Below are positions 6,986 to 17,578 of a stretch of 64,000 bases of DNA, piece by piece (position 1 is the first letter of the stretch; each line of letters opens with the position of its first letter). Under the pieces are notes generated by a model. The model worked only from the letters and a program-made list of their open reading frames with translations. It was not told where the DNA came from and searched no databases. Made by a program: the position numbers and the translations under genes. The DNA comes from Ralstonia insidiosa (GTDB taxonomy: Bacteria > Pseudomonadota > Gammaproteobacteria > Burkholderiales > Burkholderiaceae), in contig NZ_VZPV01000001.1 in the NCBI RefSeq assembly GCF_008801405.1, positions 1,674,001 through 1,738,000 of the forward strand, given 5' to 3'.

Positions 6986-8617
6986 ATGATGCGTTTGTCT
7001 CGCTGGTTGTCTCATTCTCTTGCCGCACTGCTGTGCGCGCTGTGCCTGGCCGCCGTGCCTGCTGCCTCTTCGTGGGCTGCAGGGCAACCGCTGACCCAGG
7101 CGGATCTCAAGCCGTTGGCCGAAGACGACTTCGATGCCAAGGTGAAGACGCTCAACGCATTGGCCGCCGCGCCAGCTGAACAGGCTGGCCCCATCCTGCA
7201 GGCACTGCAGAACGATGCGCTGTTTTTCGCACCCGCCGCCGGCATGGTGCGCCAGGACGGTGAACGCTATCTCGATGCGATCTCTGGCCAACCCGTCACC
7301 GTCAAGGCAGACGATCTGCAATCCCTCACACTGAACAACGCGCTGCGCTCGCAAGTGGAAAGCGCGGCGAGCGGCTTCGTGCTGCAATCGCCGGACCGCG
7401 CCGTGCGTGCGCAGGCGGTGGATACGTTACTGACGCATCCGGAGACGGCCTCGCGCCCGATCGTCGATGCCGCGCGCAAGCACGAGACCGATGCCGCCTT
7501 GCGCGCCAAGCTCGATTTGCTGTGGGCCAACCTCGCGCTCGACGACGGCACGCATGCCGAAAAGCTCGAAGCGCTCAAGCTGCTGGCCAACGACACCGAC
7601 CCGCAAACGCGCCAGCGCCTGCTGCCGCTGCTTGCCAAGGACAGCGGCGCCGATGACGAACTGCGCACCGCTGCACAACAGGCACTCGATAGCCTGTCTG
7701 CGCAACAACGCAAGACCGAACTGGTGGGGAACCTATTCGCAGGCCTGAGCCTGGGCTCGGTGCTGCTGCTGGCCGCCCTGGGGCTGGCCATCACCTACGG
7801 CCTGATCGGCGTCATCAACATGGCGCACGGCGAGTTCCTGATGATCGGTGCGTATGCCACGTATGTGGTGCAAACGATTTTCCGCGCGCACTTCCCGAAT
7901 GCGTTCGACTGGTATCTGCCGGCGGCATTGCCTGCAGCCTTTCTGGCGGCCGCAGTCGTCGGCTTTGCGCTGGAGCGGCTGGTGCTGCGTCACCTGTATG
8001 GCCGCCCGTTGGAAACGCTGCTCGCCACGTTCGGGGTCAGCCTGCTGCTGATGCAGGCCGTGCGTTCGATCTTCGGCGCGCAGAACGTGGAGGTGGCCAA
8101 CCCGAGCTGGATGAGCGGCGGCATTGCGCTGACTCCGGGCCTGATCCTGCCGTACAACCGGCTCGTGATTTTGCTGTTTGCGCTGGCGGTGGTGGCGATT
8201 GCTTGGGGCGTGCTCAACCGTACGCGCCTGGGCCTGTTCGTTCGCGCCACCACGCAGAACCGCACGATGGCCGCCTGCGTGGGCGTGCGTACGTGGAAGG
8301 TCGACAGTTACGCTTTTGCCTTTGGTGCGGGCATTGCCGGACTGGGCGGCTGCGCGCTCTCGCAGATCGGCAACGTCGGGCCGGACCTCGGCCAGAGCTA
8401 CATCATCGATTCGTTCATGGCCGTGGTGCTGGGTGGGGTGGGGCAGTTGGCGGGCACCATCATCGGTGCGTTTGGGCTGGGGCTCATCAACAAGTTCATC
8501 GAGCCGTTCTATGGCGCGGTGCTGGCGAAGATCATCGTGCTGGTGCTGATCGTGCTGTTCATCCAGAAGCGTCCGCAGGGCCTGTTCGCCCTCAAGGGCC
8601 GCAGCGCGGAGGCCTGA
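6986..8617 (+). CDS. urtB: urea ABC transporter permease UrtB
   Basis: About 543 residues if started at the ATG at 6986 (a second ATG follows at 6989). After a signal-like hydrophobic segment comes a soluble, Ala/Leu-rich helical region to about residue 245, then a LivH-type permease domain starting at NLFAGLSLGSVLLLAALGL, with about eight membrane helices. The extended N-terminal domain is usual for UrtB of Burkholderiales. An earlier in-frame start at 6902 would place the intercistronic hairpin inside the gene and is less likely. It pairs with UrtC as the membrane channel. Confidence 0.93.
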   Translation: MMRLSRWLSHSLAALLCALCLAAVPAASSWAAGQPLTQADLKPLAEDDFDAKVKTLNALAAAPAEQAGPILQALQNDALFFAPAAGMVRQDGERYLDAISGQPVTVKADDLQSLTLNNALRSQVESAASGFVLQSPDRAVRAQAVDTLLTHPETASRPIVDAARKHETDAALRAKLDLLWANLALDDGTHAEKLEALKLLANDTDPQTRQRLLPLLAKDSGADDELRTAAQQALDSLSAQQRKTELVGNLFAGLSLGSVLLLAALGLAITYGLIGVINMAHGEFLMIGAYATYVVQTIFRAHFPNAFDWYLPAALPAAFLAAAVVGFALERLVLRHLYGRPLETLLATFGVSLLLMQAVRSIFGAQNVEVANPSWMSGGIALTPGLILPYNRLVILLFALAVVAIAWGVLNRTRLGLFVRATTQNRTMAACVGVRTWKVDSYAFAFGAGIAGLGGCALSQIGNVGPDLGQSYIIDSFMAVVLGGVGQLAGTIIGAFGLGLINKFIEPFYGAVLAKIIVLVLIVLFIQKRPQGLFALKGRSAEA

Positions 8618-8618
8618 T

Positions 8619-9803
8619 ATGACGACGACGCAATTCAAACTCGATATTCCGGCGCGCATGCCGTTGCTGTCGCGGCGCGGGTGGTCTGCGCTGGTGCTGG
8701 TATCGCTCATCGTTTGCATTGGCGCACCGGTGTGTGCGTTGCTGGTGCCGGAGGGCAGCCCGCTGCATCTGTCGGCGTATGCCCTCACGTTGATCGGCAA
8801 GATCATGTGCTACGCGCTGGCGGCACTGGCGCTCGACTTGGTGTGGGGCTACTGCGGCATCCTGAGCCTTGGCCACGGCGTGTTCTTTGCGCTGGGTGGT
8901 TACGCCATGGGCATGTACCTGATGCGCGCCATCGGCCGAGAAGGCGTGTACAAGAGCGACCTGCCGGACTTCATGGTGTTCCTCGACTGGAAGGAGTTGC
9001 CCTGGTTCTGGCACGGCACCGAGCACTTCGCGTGGGCCATGCTGCTGGTGATTCTGGTACCCGGCGTGCTCGCGTGGCTGTTCGGCTTCTTTGCCTTCCG
9101 TTCACGCGTGAAGGGTGTGTACCTGTCGATCATTACGCAGGCGATGACGTACGCGGCCATGCTGCTGTTCTTCCGCAACGAAACGGGCTTTGGCGGTAAC
9201 AACGGCTTTACAGACTTCAAGCGCATCCTCGGCTTCCCGATCTCGGCATTGCCGACGCGCACCGTGTTGTTTGTCGCGACATTCGTTGCGCTGGTGCTGG
9301 CCTTCATTGCCTGCCGCGCGATCGTCACGTCCAAGTTCGGGCGCGTGGTCACGGCCATCCGCGATGCCGAGGCGCGCGTGATGTTCTCCGGCTACAACCC
9401 GCTCGGCTACAAGCTCTTCGTGTGGACGTTCTCGGCGGTGCTGTGCGGCATTGCGGGCGCGCTGTATGTGCCGCAGGTCGGCATCATCAACCCGGGCGAG
9501 ATGTCGCCGGGCAATTCGATTGAAATGGCGGTGTGGGTGGCCGTTGGCGGACGCGGCACGTTGATCGGCCCGATCATCGGCGCGTTCCTCGTCAACGGGG
9601 CCAAGACGCTGCTGACGGCTTGGGTGCCGGAGTACTGGCTGTTCGTGCTCGGCGCGATCTTCGTGCTGGTGACGCTGTATCTGCCGAACGGCGTGCTGGG
9701 GGTGTTGGGCAAGCTGCGTATGCAGAAGCGCGCGCCTGCACAAGGCAAGGCACCTGAAGCCAAGGCGGCCGCTGCCGCACCGCCCGCCGGAGACCACGCA
9801 TGA
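8619..9803 (+). CDS. urtC: urea ABC transporter permease UrtC
   Basis: A 394-residue LivM-type permease with about ten membrane segments, forming the urea channel with UrtB. The inner-membrane coupling segment containing FRSRVKGVYLSIITQAMTYA is recognisable. The C-terminus is an Ala/Lys/Pro-rich tail of about 25 residues, probably cytoplasmic. It starts 1 bp after the urtB stop and overlaps urtD by 4 bp, showing translational coupling. Confidence 0.94.
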   Translation: MTTTQFKLDIPARMPLLSRRGWSALVLVSLIVCIGAPVCALLVPEGSPLHLSAYALTLIGKIMCYALAALALDLVWGYCGILSLGHGVFFALGGYAMGMYLMRAIGREGVYKSDLPDFMVFLDWKELPWFWHGTEHFAWAMLLVILVPGVLAWLFGFFAFRSRVKGVYLSIITQAMTYAAMLLFFRNETGFGGNNGFTDFKRILGFPISALPTRTVLFVATFVALVLAFIACRAIVTSKFGRVVTAIRDAEARVMFSGYNPLGYKLFVWTFSAVLCGIAGALYVPQVGIINPGEMSPGNSIEMAVWVAVGGRGTLIGPIIGAFLVNGAKTLLTAWVPEYWLFVLGAIFVLVTLYLPNGVLGVLGKLRMQKRAPAQGKAPEAKAAAAAPPAGDHA

Positions 9804-10651
9804 GCACCTTCACCGAACTCCCGGACCGCGCGGAGACCGGCACCGCCACCGGCATGGGCCACCTGGTCGAGCCGGACACGATTGACGTCTCGCACGGTGC
9901 CATCCTCTACCTCGAAGATGTGACGGTGCGCTTTGGCGGCTTTCGCGCACTGAATGCACTCACGCTGTCCATCGACCACGGCGAGCTGCGCTGCATCATC
10001 GGCCCCAATGGCGCAGGCAAGACCACGATGATGGACGTGATTACCGGCAAGACCGGGCCGCGCAATGCCGATGTGACTGGGCGCGTCTTCCTCGGCCAGA
10101 GCATCGACCTGCTGCGCCTGACCGAGCCACGCATCGCGCAGATCGGCATCGGCCGCAAGTTCCAGAAGCCCACGGTGTTCGAGCAGCACACCGTGTGGGA
10201 AAACCTGGAACTGGCGATGAAGGCTGACAAGCGCTGGTGGGTGTCGCTGCGTGCGCGCCTGCTGAACGACGGTCGCCAGCGCATCGAAGAGACGCTCGGC
10301 CGTATCCACCTGGAAGCGGATGCGTATCGGCCCGCCGGTTTGCTCTCGCATGGGCAGAAGCAGCGGCTGGAGATCGGCATGCTGCTGATGCAGCAGCCGC
10401 AACTGCTGCTGCTCGACGAGCCTGTCGCCGGCATGACGGACGAAGAAACGATGCAACTGGCTACGCTGCTCAACGGCCTGCGTGGCTCGTGCTCGATCAT
10501 GGTGGTGGAGCACGACATGGAGTTCGTCGCTGCGCTGGCAGGGGAGACGGGTCGCGTGACTGTGCTGGCTGAAGGCAGCGTTCTGGCCGAAGGCACGCTC
10601 GACGCCGTCAAGCGCGATGAACGCGTGATCGAATCCTACCTAGGGCGCTAA
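9800..10651 (+). CDS. urtD: urea ABC transporter ATP-binding protein UrtD
   Basis: A 283-residue ABC ATPase. Walker A is GPNGAGKT (68-75), the signature is LSHGQ (182-186, Gly-to-His variant of LSGGQ, common in UrtD), and Walker B is LLLLDEP (202-208). The first 35 residues are an unstructured extension ahead of the nucleotide-binding domain. It powers urea import with UrtE. The start overlaps the urtC stop (ATGA). Confidence 0.95.
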   Translation: MSTFTELPDRAETGTATGMGHLVEPDTIDVSHGAILYLEDVTVRFGGFRALNALTLSIDHGELRCIIGPNGAGKTTMMDVITGKTGPRNADVTGRVFLGQSIDLLRLTEPRIAQIGIGRKFQKPTVFEQHTVWENLELAMKADKRWWVSLRARLLNDGRQRIEETLGRIHLEADAYRPAGLLSHGQKQRLEIGMLLMQQPQLLLLDEPVAGMTDEETMQLATLLNGLRGSCSIMVVEHDMEFVAALAGETGRVTVLAEGSVLAEGTLDAVKRDERVIESYLGR

Positions 10652-10662
10652 GGACACACGCG

Positions 10663-11355
10663 ATGCTCACCATTGCTCAACTGAACCAGTTCTACGGCGG
10701 CAGCCACATCCTGCGCAATGTCAGCTTCGAGGTGCCGGCAGGCAAGTTGACCACGCTGCTTGGCCGCAACGGCGTCGGCAAGACGACGCTGCTCAAGTGC
10801 CTGATGGGCGTTGTGCCCACCGCCAGCGGCGCGATCGATTGGGAAGGGCACGCCATCCAGAAGCTGCCCGCGTATGAGCGTGTTTCGCAGGGTCTCGCCT
10901 ATGTGCCGCAGGGCCGCGAGATCTTTCCGCGTCTGACGGTGGAAGAGAACCTGCTGATCGGTGCGGCCGCCAAGCGCGCGCCGTCCAAGGTGCCCGACTC
11001 GATCTACGAGCTGTTTCCGGTGCTCAAGGAGATGAAAGGGCGGCGCGGGGGCGATCTGTCCGGCGGGCAGCAACAGCAACTCGCCATCGGCCGTGCGCTG
11101 ATGAGCGAGCCGCGCCTGCTGATCCTGGACGAGCCGACCGAGGGCATCCAGCCCTCCATCATTCAGGAGATCGGCCGCACGCTGCGCCGTCTGGTGGACG
11201 AATTCGGCATGTCAGTGCTGCTGGTCGAGCAGTACTACGACTTCGCCCGCAGCATTGCCGACCGCTACGTCGTCATGAGTCGCGGCGAGGTGATCGCCCA
11301 GGGCGACGGCGTCAACATGGAAGCCGATGGCGTACGTGATCTGGTCGCTGTTTGA
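10663..11355 (+). CDS. urtE: urea ABC transporter ATP-binding protein UrtE
   Basis: A 230-residue ABC ATPase of the LivF/UrtE type. Walker A is GRNGVGKT (34-41), the signature is LSGGQ (132-136), and Walker B is LLILDEP (152-158). Together with UrtD it forms the cytoplasmic motor of the urea importer. It begins 11 bp after urtD, and the urease accessory gene ureD follows about 90 bp later. Confidence 0.95.
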   Translation: MLTIAQLNQFYGGSHILRNVSFEVPAGKLTTLLGRNGVGKTTLLKCLMGVVPTASGAIDWEGHAIQKLPAYERVSQGLAYVPQGREIFPRLTVEENLLIGAAAKRAPSKVPDSIYELFPVLKEMKGRRGGDLSGGQQQQLAIGRALMSEPRLLILDEPTEGIQPSIIQEIGRTLRRLVDEFGMSVLLVEQYYDFARSIADRYVVMSRGEVIAQGDGVNMEADGVRDLVAV

Positions 11356-11445
11356 CGCGCAGGTGTCTTGCAGAAAAAGTCGAGTGCGAAACCCGCGGCA
11401 TCTGGCTATGATGGGAAAAATCCGAGCTGCAGTGCAGCACCACTG

Positions 11446-12333
11446 ATGCGCCATCCCGATTTTCCTGTTCCGCCGCAGACCGATTCTTTCGCGTCCTGGG
11501 AAGCCTCCCTGCGGCTGGCGTTTGCGCGCCGGGGGGAACGTACCGTGCTGGCCGAGTGCCGCCACCGTGGGCCGCTGCGCGTGCAGAAAGCGTTGTACCC
11601 GGAAGGCGAGGGCGTGTGCCACGTGGTCATGCTGCACCCGCCCGCTGGCATCGCCGGCGGCGACTTACTCGACATCGATATCGACCTGGGCGCCGATGCG
11701 CATGCCGTGCTGACCACCCCCGGCGCCACCAAGTGGTACAAGTCGCTCGGCCGTACGGCCACGCAGCGCGTTGCCATCCGCGCGGAAGCCGGGGCGCGGC
11801 TCGACTGGCTGCCGCAGGAGAACATCGTCTTCAACCAGGCGTGCCCGGTCATCGACCTGACGCTGGACTTGGCCCCCGGGGCTACGGCCGTCGGCTGGGA
11901 CACCACCATGCTTGGCCGTCACGCCGCCGGCGAGTCGTGGGCCGAAGGTCGCATCGCCATGCATACGGCATTGCGTTGCAACGGCCAGCCGCTGTGGATC
12001 GAGTCGGCTGCCTTCGACGCGCAATCGCCCGTGTTGAACACGACGACGGGCATGGCGGGTTTCCACGTCGTCGGCACGCTGTGGGCGGTGGGTGAGGGCG
12101 CCACCGAAGCCCTGGCCGAAGCGATGGCCGAACACCTGCCGTACAACGACACCCTGCGTGCTGGCGTGACGTGTCTCACGCAGGATGCGCCGGGCTTGCC
12201 AAACGTTTTGCTGCTGCGCGTGCTTGCACGCCGGCCCGAAGATGCGCGCGCCTTGCTGTCACAGACCTGGCTGGCGCTGCGCGAACCGATGCATGGCGTG
12301 GCGGGCCGTCCGCTGCGCTTGTGGTCCACATGA
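11446..12333 (+). CDS. ureD: urease accessory protein UreD (UreH)
   Basis: UreD is the scaffold in the UreDFG complex that inserts nickel into apo-urease. The protein is 295 residues from the ATG at 11446, close to the family's usual 270-290; a TTG 78 bp upstream would add an unlikely Ser/Lys-rich leader. Recognisable blocks are LHPPAGIAGGDLLDIDIDL, TTPGATKWYKS and WLPQENIVFNQA, all typical of UreD. It opens the urease part of the operon. No strong ribosome site is visible at the chosen start. Confidence 0.92.
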   Translation: MRHPDFPVPPQTDSFASWEASLRLAFARRGERTVLAECRHRGPLRVQKALYPEGEGVCHVVMLHPPAGIAGGDLLDIDIDLGADAHAVLTTPGATKWYKSLGRTATQRVAIRAEAGARLDWLPQENIVFNQACPVIDLTLDLAPGATAVGWDTTMLGRHAAGESWAEGRIAMHTALRCNGQPLWIESAAFDAQSPVLNTTTGMAGFHVVGTLWAVGEGATEALAEAMAEHLPYNDTLRAGVTCLTQDAPGLPNVLLLRVLARRPEDARALLSQTWLALREPMHGVAGRPLRLWST

Positions 12334-12396
12334 TGGCGACGTGACCCTGTGCCGTCTAACTGAACTCCCAAAGAACCTCACCGAAGAGAGCCCCTC

Positions 12397-12699
12397 GTGG
12401 AACTGACCCCGCGCGAAAAAGACAAGCTGCTGATCTTCACCGCCGCCTTGCTGGCCGAGCGCCGCAAAGGCCGTGGCCTCAAGCTCAACTACCCGGAAGC
12501 CGTCGCCTTCATCAGCGCCGCGATCATGGAAGGCGCGCGTGATGGCCGCACGGTGGCTGAGCTGATGCACTACGGCACGACGCTGCTCTCACGTGACGAC
12601 GTGATGGACGGCGTGGCCGAGATGATTCCCGATATCCAGGTCGAAGCCACATTCCCGGACGGTACCAAGCTGGTTACCGTCCATCACCCGATTGTTTGA
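12397..12699 (+). CDS. ureA: urease gamma subunit
   Basis: A 100-residue urease gamma subunit, the standard length, part of the nickel enzyme that hydrolyses urea to ammonia and carbamate. The start is GTG, following a GAAGAGAG ribosome site. The sequence MELTPREKDKLLIF and the ending DGTKLVTVHHPI are strongly conserved in UreA. It lies 63 bp after ureD. Confidence 0.97.
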   Translation: MELTPREKDKLLIFTAALLAERRKGRGLKLNYPEAVAFISAAIMEGARDGRTVAELMHYGTTLLSRDDVMDGVAEMIPDIQVEATFPDGTKLVTVHHPIV

Positions 12700-12725
12700 A
12701 CGCCAATCACAGAACGAGTCCTGCC

Positions 12726-13343
12726 ATGACGCACACCCTGTCTCGCATCGTCCGGCCTGCTGTTGCCATTGCGCTTACGTTTGGCGCTTCCATTGCCTTC
12801 GCTCACCCGGGGCATCCGGGCCATACCGCCGAGGGCAGCCTGCTCGCCGGTTTCCTGCATCCGCTCACGGGTGCTGACCATCTGCTCGCGATGGTGGCCG
12901 TTGGCGTGTGGAGCGCGCTGGCCTCGCGTTCCGTGCGGGATGCGCTGTGGGCGCCGGTCGCCTTTGTTGCGCTGATGGTCATGGGCGCGCTGCTTGGTGC
13001 AGGCGGCGTGGCATTGCCGATGGCTGAACCGATGATCGCCGCATCGCTGCTGGTGTTCGGCCTGCTGATCGCCGCTCGCGCACAACTGCCGACGTGGGGC
13101 GGTGCGCAGCTGTGCGGAGCGTTCGCGCTGTTCCACGGCTATGCGCACGGCACCGAATTCCCGGCAGGCGCACAGGCGATGTTCCCGTACTTCGTCGGCG
13201 GCTTTGCCGTGGCGACGGCGCTGCTGCATACCGCAGGCATTGGCGCGGGCTTTGCGCTGAAGCCGCGCCTGGCGTGGCTGGCACGTTTGTCGGGCGTGGG
13301 CGTGGCGCTTTACGGCGCGGGCCTGCTGGTTGCGGCCGTCTGA
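12726..13343 (+). CDS. ureJ: HupE/UreJ family membrane protein
   Basis: A 205-residue membrane protein with a signal-like first segment, a His-rich entry (HPGHPGHT, about 24-31) and about six more membrane helices. The motif HPLTGADHLLAMVAVG is characteristic of HupE/UreJ, proposed to carry nickel or a related metal. The start at 12726 is chosen over an in-frame start at 12696 that overlaps ureA. Its position between ureA and ureB is typical for Ralstonia and Burkholderia urease operons and supports a role in nickel supply. Confidence 0.92.
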   Translation: MTHTLSRIVRPAVAIALTFGASIAFAHPGHPGHTAEGSLLAGFLHPLTGADHLLAMVAVGVWSALASRSVRDALWAPVAFVALMVMGALLGAGGVALPMAEPMIAASLLVFGLLIAARAQLPTWGGAQLCGAFALFHGYAHGTEFPAGAQAMFPYFVGGFAVATALLHTAGIGAGFALKPRLAWLARLSGVGVALYGAGLLVAAV

Positions 13344-13355
13344 GCGAGGCACACC

Positions 13356-13661
13356 ATGATCCCCGGCGAACTCATCCCGCAAGACGGCGAACTCGAATTG
13401 AATGTGGGCCGGCCCACGATGACAGTCACGGTAGCCAACACCGGCGACCGCCCCGTGCAGATCGGCTCGCACTACCACTTTTATGAGGTGAACGACGCGC
13501 TGCACTTTGACCGCGACGCCACCCGTGGCTACCGGCTCAACATTGCCGCCGGCACCGCCGTGCGCTTCGAGCCGGGGCAGGAACGCACGGTCGAACTCGT
13601 GGCGCTGGCCGGTGACCGTGTGGTCTACGGCTTTGCCGGCCGCGTGATGGGCAAGCTGTAA
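13356..13661 (+). CDS. ureB: urease beta subunit
   Basis: A 101-residue urease beta subunit of normal length. It starts with MIPGELIPQDGELELN and contains GDRPVQIGSHYHFYEVN, both family hallmarks. It packs with UreA and UreC into the (abc)3 enzyme. It lies 12 bp after ureJ and 22 bp before ureC, with a GAAGGAACGGAC ribosome site leading into ureC. Confidence 0.97.
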   Translation: MIPGELIPQDGELELNVGRPTMTVTVANTGDRPVQIGSHYHFYEVNDALHFDRDATRGYRLNIAAGTAVRFEPGQERTVELVALAGDRVVYGFAGRVMGKL

Positions 13662-13683
13662 AGCTGACGCAGAAGGAACGGAC

Positions 13684-15402
<1,719 letters not shown>

Positions 15403-15457
15403 TTGGTGAGCGGGGGTGGGCTTCGGTTTTTTTGTTGTTGGTCCATTCCCGGTATCG

Positions 15458-16064
15458 TCCCCTGCCGGGGCCGACTCACTTTTCTTTGTCTTGCCAAAGA
15501 AAAGTAAGCAAAAGAAAGGCGCGCCCGAGATGGCGACCCCCCCTTGAATTTGCGTAACCGGGCGGGGAGGGAGGCAAACTCGCTGCGCTCAAACAAGCCT
15601 CCCTCCTTTATCCGCCCGCTTACGAAAATTCAAGGCGCCATCAAGGGCAGGAACGTCAAAGGCCACACCGACGGGGAACAAAAGTGGGCGCCAAGGCTCG
15701 GTTGATTGCGTGATTGCGTGATTGCGTGATTGCGTGATTGCGTGATTGCGTGATTGCGTGATTGCGTGATTGCGTGATTGCGTGATTGCGTGATTGCGTG
15801 ATTGCGTGATTGCGCGGCGAAGACGCAAGACGTCGGACGGAGTGGTGCACGGGCAAGAGATTGTGTGCTTTACCTTGCCCTAGATGGCGCCTTGAATTTC
15901 TGTTGCAGGGAGGAGAAAGGAAGGGAAACTGTTTGAGCGCAGCGAGTTTTTCCCTTCCCCTCCCTGCGACATAAATTCAAGGAGTCTTTCGCCATCTCGG
16001 GCGCGCCTTTCTTTGCTTACTTTCTTTGGCAAGACAAAGAAAGTGAGTCAGCCCCGGCAGGGGA
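15458..16064. repeat. nested inverted-repeat element
   Basis: The outer arms, 15458-15536 and 15989-16064, are near-identical in opposite orientation: one substitution and three single-base length differences in homopolymer runs over about 79 bp. Inside each arm lies a second, imperfect hairpin of about 90-100 bp (15543-15643 and 15890-15982). The two hairpins share a loop core, CTCGCTGCGCTCAAAC and its reverse complement, and GAATTT/AAATTC ends. The whole can fold as a large cruciform. It resembles dispersed intergenic palindromes of Ralstonia and related genera; no transposase gene is inside. Confidence 0.85.
15703..15814. repeat. tandem repeat, 14 perfect copies of TGATTGCG
   Basis: Fourteen uninterrupted, identical copies of the 8 bp unit TGATTGCG, located at the centre of the nested palindrome. 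Perfect identity suggests recent expansion and likely copy-number variation between strains. Confidence 0.97.
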
Positions 16065-16245
16065 TGAAACAGGGGAAGGCCCACTACGCCGAGCGTCGAG
16101 CCTCAAAGCCCCAACGCTGAGTCTTTGAGAGCCACTGACGACACTTAGAGCCCCAGCGCTGAGTCTTTGAGAGCCACCGATGGCACGCCGAACCTCAACG
16201 TTCGGTCTCTGGAACTGATATCCCGGTTGCAAATGGATACTGACA

Positions 16246-16896
16246 ATGCTTTCCATCAATAAACACCTCCCCGTGCCGCACGGCCTGGCTTCCGTACTGG
16301 TCAAGCGTGCCCCTAAGCTCGTGCTGCCGTTCCTGGAGCGCAGCCGCAGCCGCCTGCGTGCGACGCTCGACGATGGCCGCGAGGTCGCCGTCGTGCTGCC
16401 ACGCGGCACCGTCATGCGTGGTGGCGATGTGCTCGTCGCGGAAGACGGCACGCTCGTTGAAGTGCAAGCCGCACCCGAGCAAGTGCTGCGCGTGAGCAGC
16501 GACAACCGCCTCGCCCTGATGCGCGCCGCTTATCACCTCGGCAATCGCCACACGCCCGTGCAGGTGAGCGCCGATGCGCTGCAGCTCGAAGCCGATCCGG
16601 TGCTCGAAGACATGCTCGTGCGCCTGGGCGTGACCGTCGCGCATGTGGAAGCCCCATTCGAGCCCGAGGCGGGTGCTTACGGCGGTGGCCACCGCCATGG
16701 CCATGATGCGACGTTCGAAGAGGACTACGCCGCTGCGCAGGCGCTGTTCCAGGAGCATCACGGGCACGATCATGGTCACGCGCACGACCACGGGCACAGC
16801 CATGCCCATGGCCACGATCACGCGCACGATCATGATCACAGCCACGGTCATGTGCACGGCCCCGGCTGCGGCCATCACCATCATCACCATGACTAG
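16246..16896 (+). CDS. ureE: urease accessory nickel chaperone UreE
   Basis: A 216-residue UreE, which delivers nickel to the UreDFG-urease complex. The N-terminal domain (about 1-75) and the metal-binding domain (about 76-150, with LGNRHTPVQ) are standard. The last 50 residues are an exceptionally His/Asp-rich tail with many HGHDH units and six consecutive His near the end, suited to storing several nickel ions. The start of ureF lies inside the final codons, an 8 bp overlap. The gene is separated from ureC by the repeat region, so it may have its own promoter. Confidence 0.96.
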   Translation: MLSINKHLPVPHGLASVLVKRAPKLVLPFLERSRSRLRATLDDGREVAVVLPRGTVMRGGDVLVAEDGTLVEVQAAPEQVLRVSSDNRLALMRAAYHLGNRHTPVQVSADALQLEADPVLEDMLVRLGVTVAHVEAPFEPEAGAYGGGHRHGHDATFEEDYAAAQALFQEHHGHDHGHAHDHGHSHAHGHDHAHDHDHSHGHVHGPGCGHHHHHHD

Positions 16897-17578
16897 CGTT
16901 GCCCAACTGACGGCCTTGCTGCACCTCGCATCCCCGGCGCTGCCGGTGGGCGCGTTCAGCTATTCGCAGGGGTTGGAAGCGGCGGTGGATGTGCGACACG
17001 TGGGTGATGAGGCCTCCGCAGCCACGTGGATTGCCGAAGGGCTCGACGTGCTCGCCGCGTGCGAGGCACCGCTGTGGCTGCTGCAGTTTGCTGACTGGCA
17101 AGCGGGTCGTTTCGACGCCGTGGCCGAGCGCGATGCGTGGTTTCTCGCCACACGCGAAACGCGCGAACTGCGCCTGGAAACCTCGCAGATGGGCTGGTCG
17201 CTCAGCCGCCTGATCCAGCAGATGGGGTGGGGCGGCGATGCATTGCGTGCCGCACTGGCGGCGCGTGCATCGGTGACGTTCCCCACCGCATTTGCCGCTG
17301 CGGCCGCCGCGCTGAACGTGGACCCCCACGACGGCGTGACGGCGTACTGTTTTGCGTGGGTGGAAAACCAGATGGCCGCGGCAGTAAAGGCGGTGCCGCT
17401 GGGGCAGGCAGCGGGGCAGCGCATTCTCTTTGGCTTGCATGCCGCCGTCGCAAAAGCCGTGGAGGAGGCCACACGCCGGGCGGCCTGTCATCCGCCTGAA
17501 CTGTCAACGTTTTCGCCGGGGCTTGGTGTGCTGTCGGCCCGGCATGAAACGCAATACTCAAGACTCTTTCGTTCATGA
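16889..17578 (+). CDS. ureF: urease accessory protein UreF
   Basis: A 229-residue all-helical UreF, part of the UreDFG complex that gates GTP hydrolysis by UreG during urease activation. The segment ASPALPVGAFSYSQGLE near the N-terminus is the family hallmark. The ATG at 16889 lies within the end of ureE and is chosen because longer in-frame starts would read through the His-rich DNA of ureE. The stop overlaps the ureG start (ATGA), so translation is coupled. Confidence 0.95.
   Translation: MTSVAQLTALLHLASPALPVGAFSYSQGLEAAVDVRHVGDEASAATWIAEGLDVLAACEAPLWLLQFADWQAGRFDAVAERDAWFLATRETRELRLETSQMGWSLSRLIQQMGWGGDALRAALAARASVTFPTAFAAAAAALNVDPHDGVTAYCFAWVENQMAAAVKAVPLGQAAGQRILFGLHAAVAKAVEEATRRAACHPPELSTFSPGLGVLSARHETQYSRLFRS

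Larger units (their letters stand above)
15403..16245. other. 843 bp non-coding gap in the urease operon
   Basis: No gene is supported here. The gap is filled by a nested inverted repeat (15458-16064) with an 8 bp tandem repeat in its centre, plus a short GC-rich stretch before ureE. Open frames that cross it read as repeated NHAITQSR units and are artefacts of the tandem repeat. A direct repeat (GCTGAGTCTTTGAGAGCCAC) occurs at about 16115-16134 and 16155-16174. Confidence 0.8.

Noticed and set aside
5633..7387. A 584-codon open frame antisense to urtA and the start of urtB
   Set aside because: It is a mirror of conserved genes with low-complexity His/Arg/Gln composition; no promoter or ribosome site supports it.
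15703..15814. Short regular repeats suggesting a CRISPR array
   Set aside because: The units are 8 bp and contiguous with no spacers and no cas genes nearby.
15589..15856. Open frames reading as repeated NHAITQSR
   Set aside because: They are translations of the perfect 8 bp tandem repeat, which stays open in every frame; no start signal or non-repeat content supports a protein.
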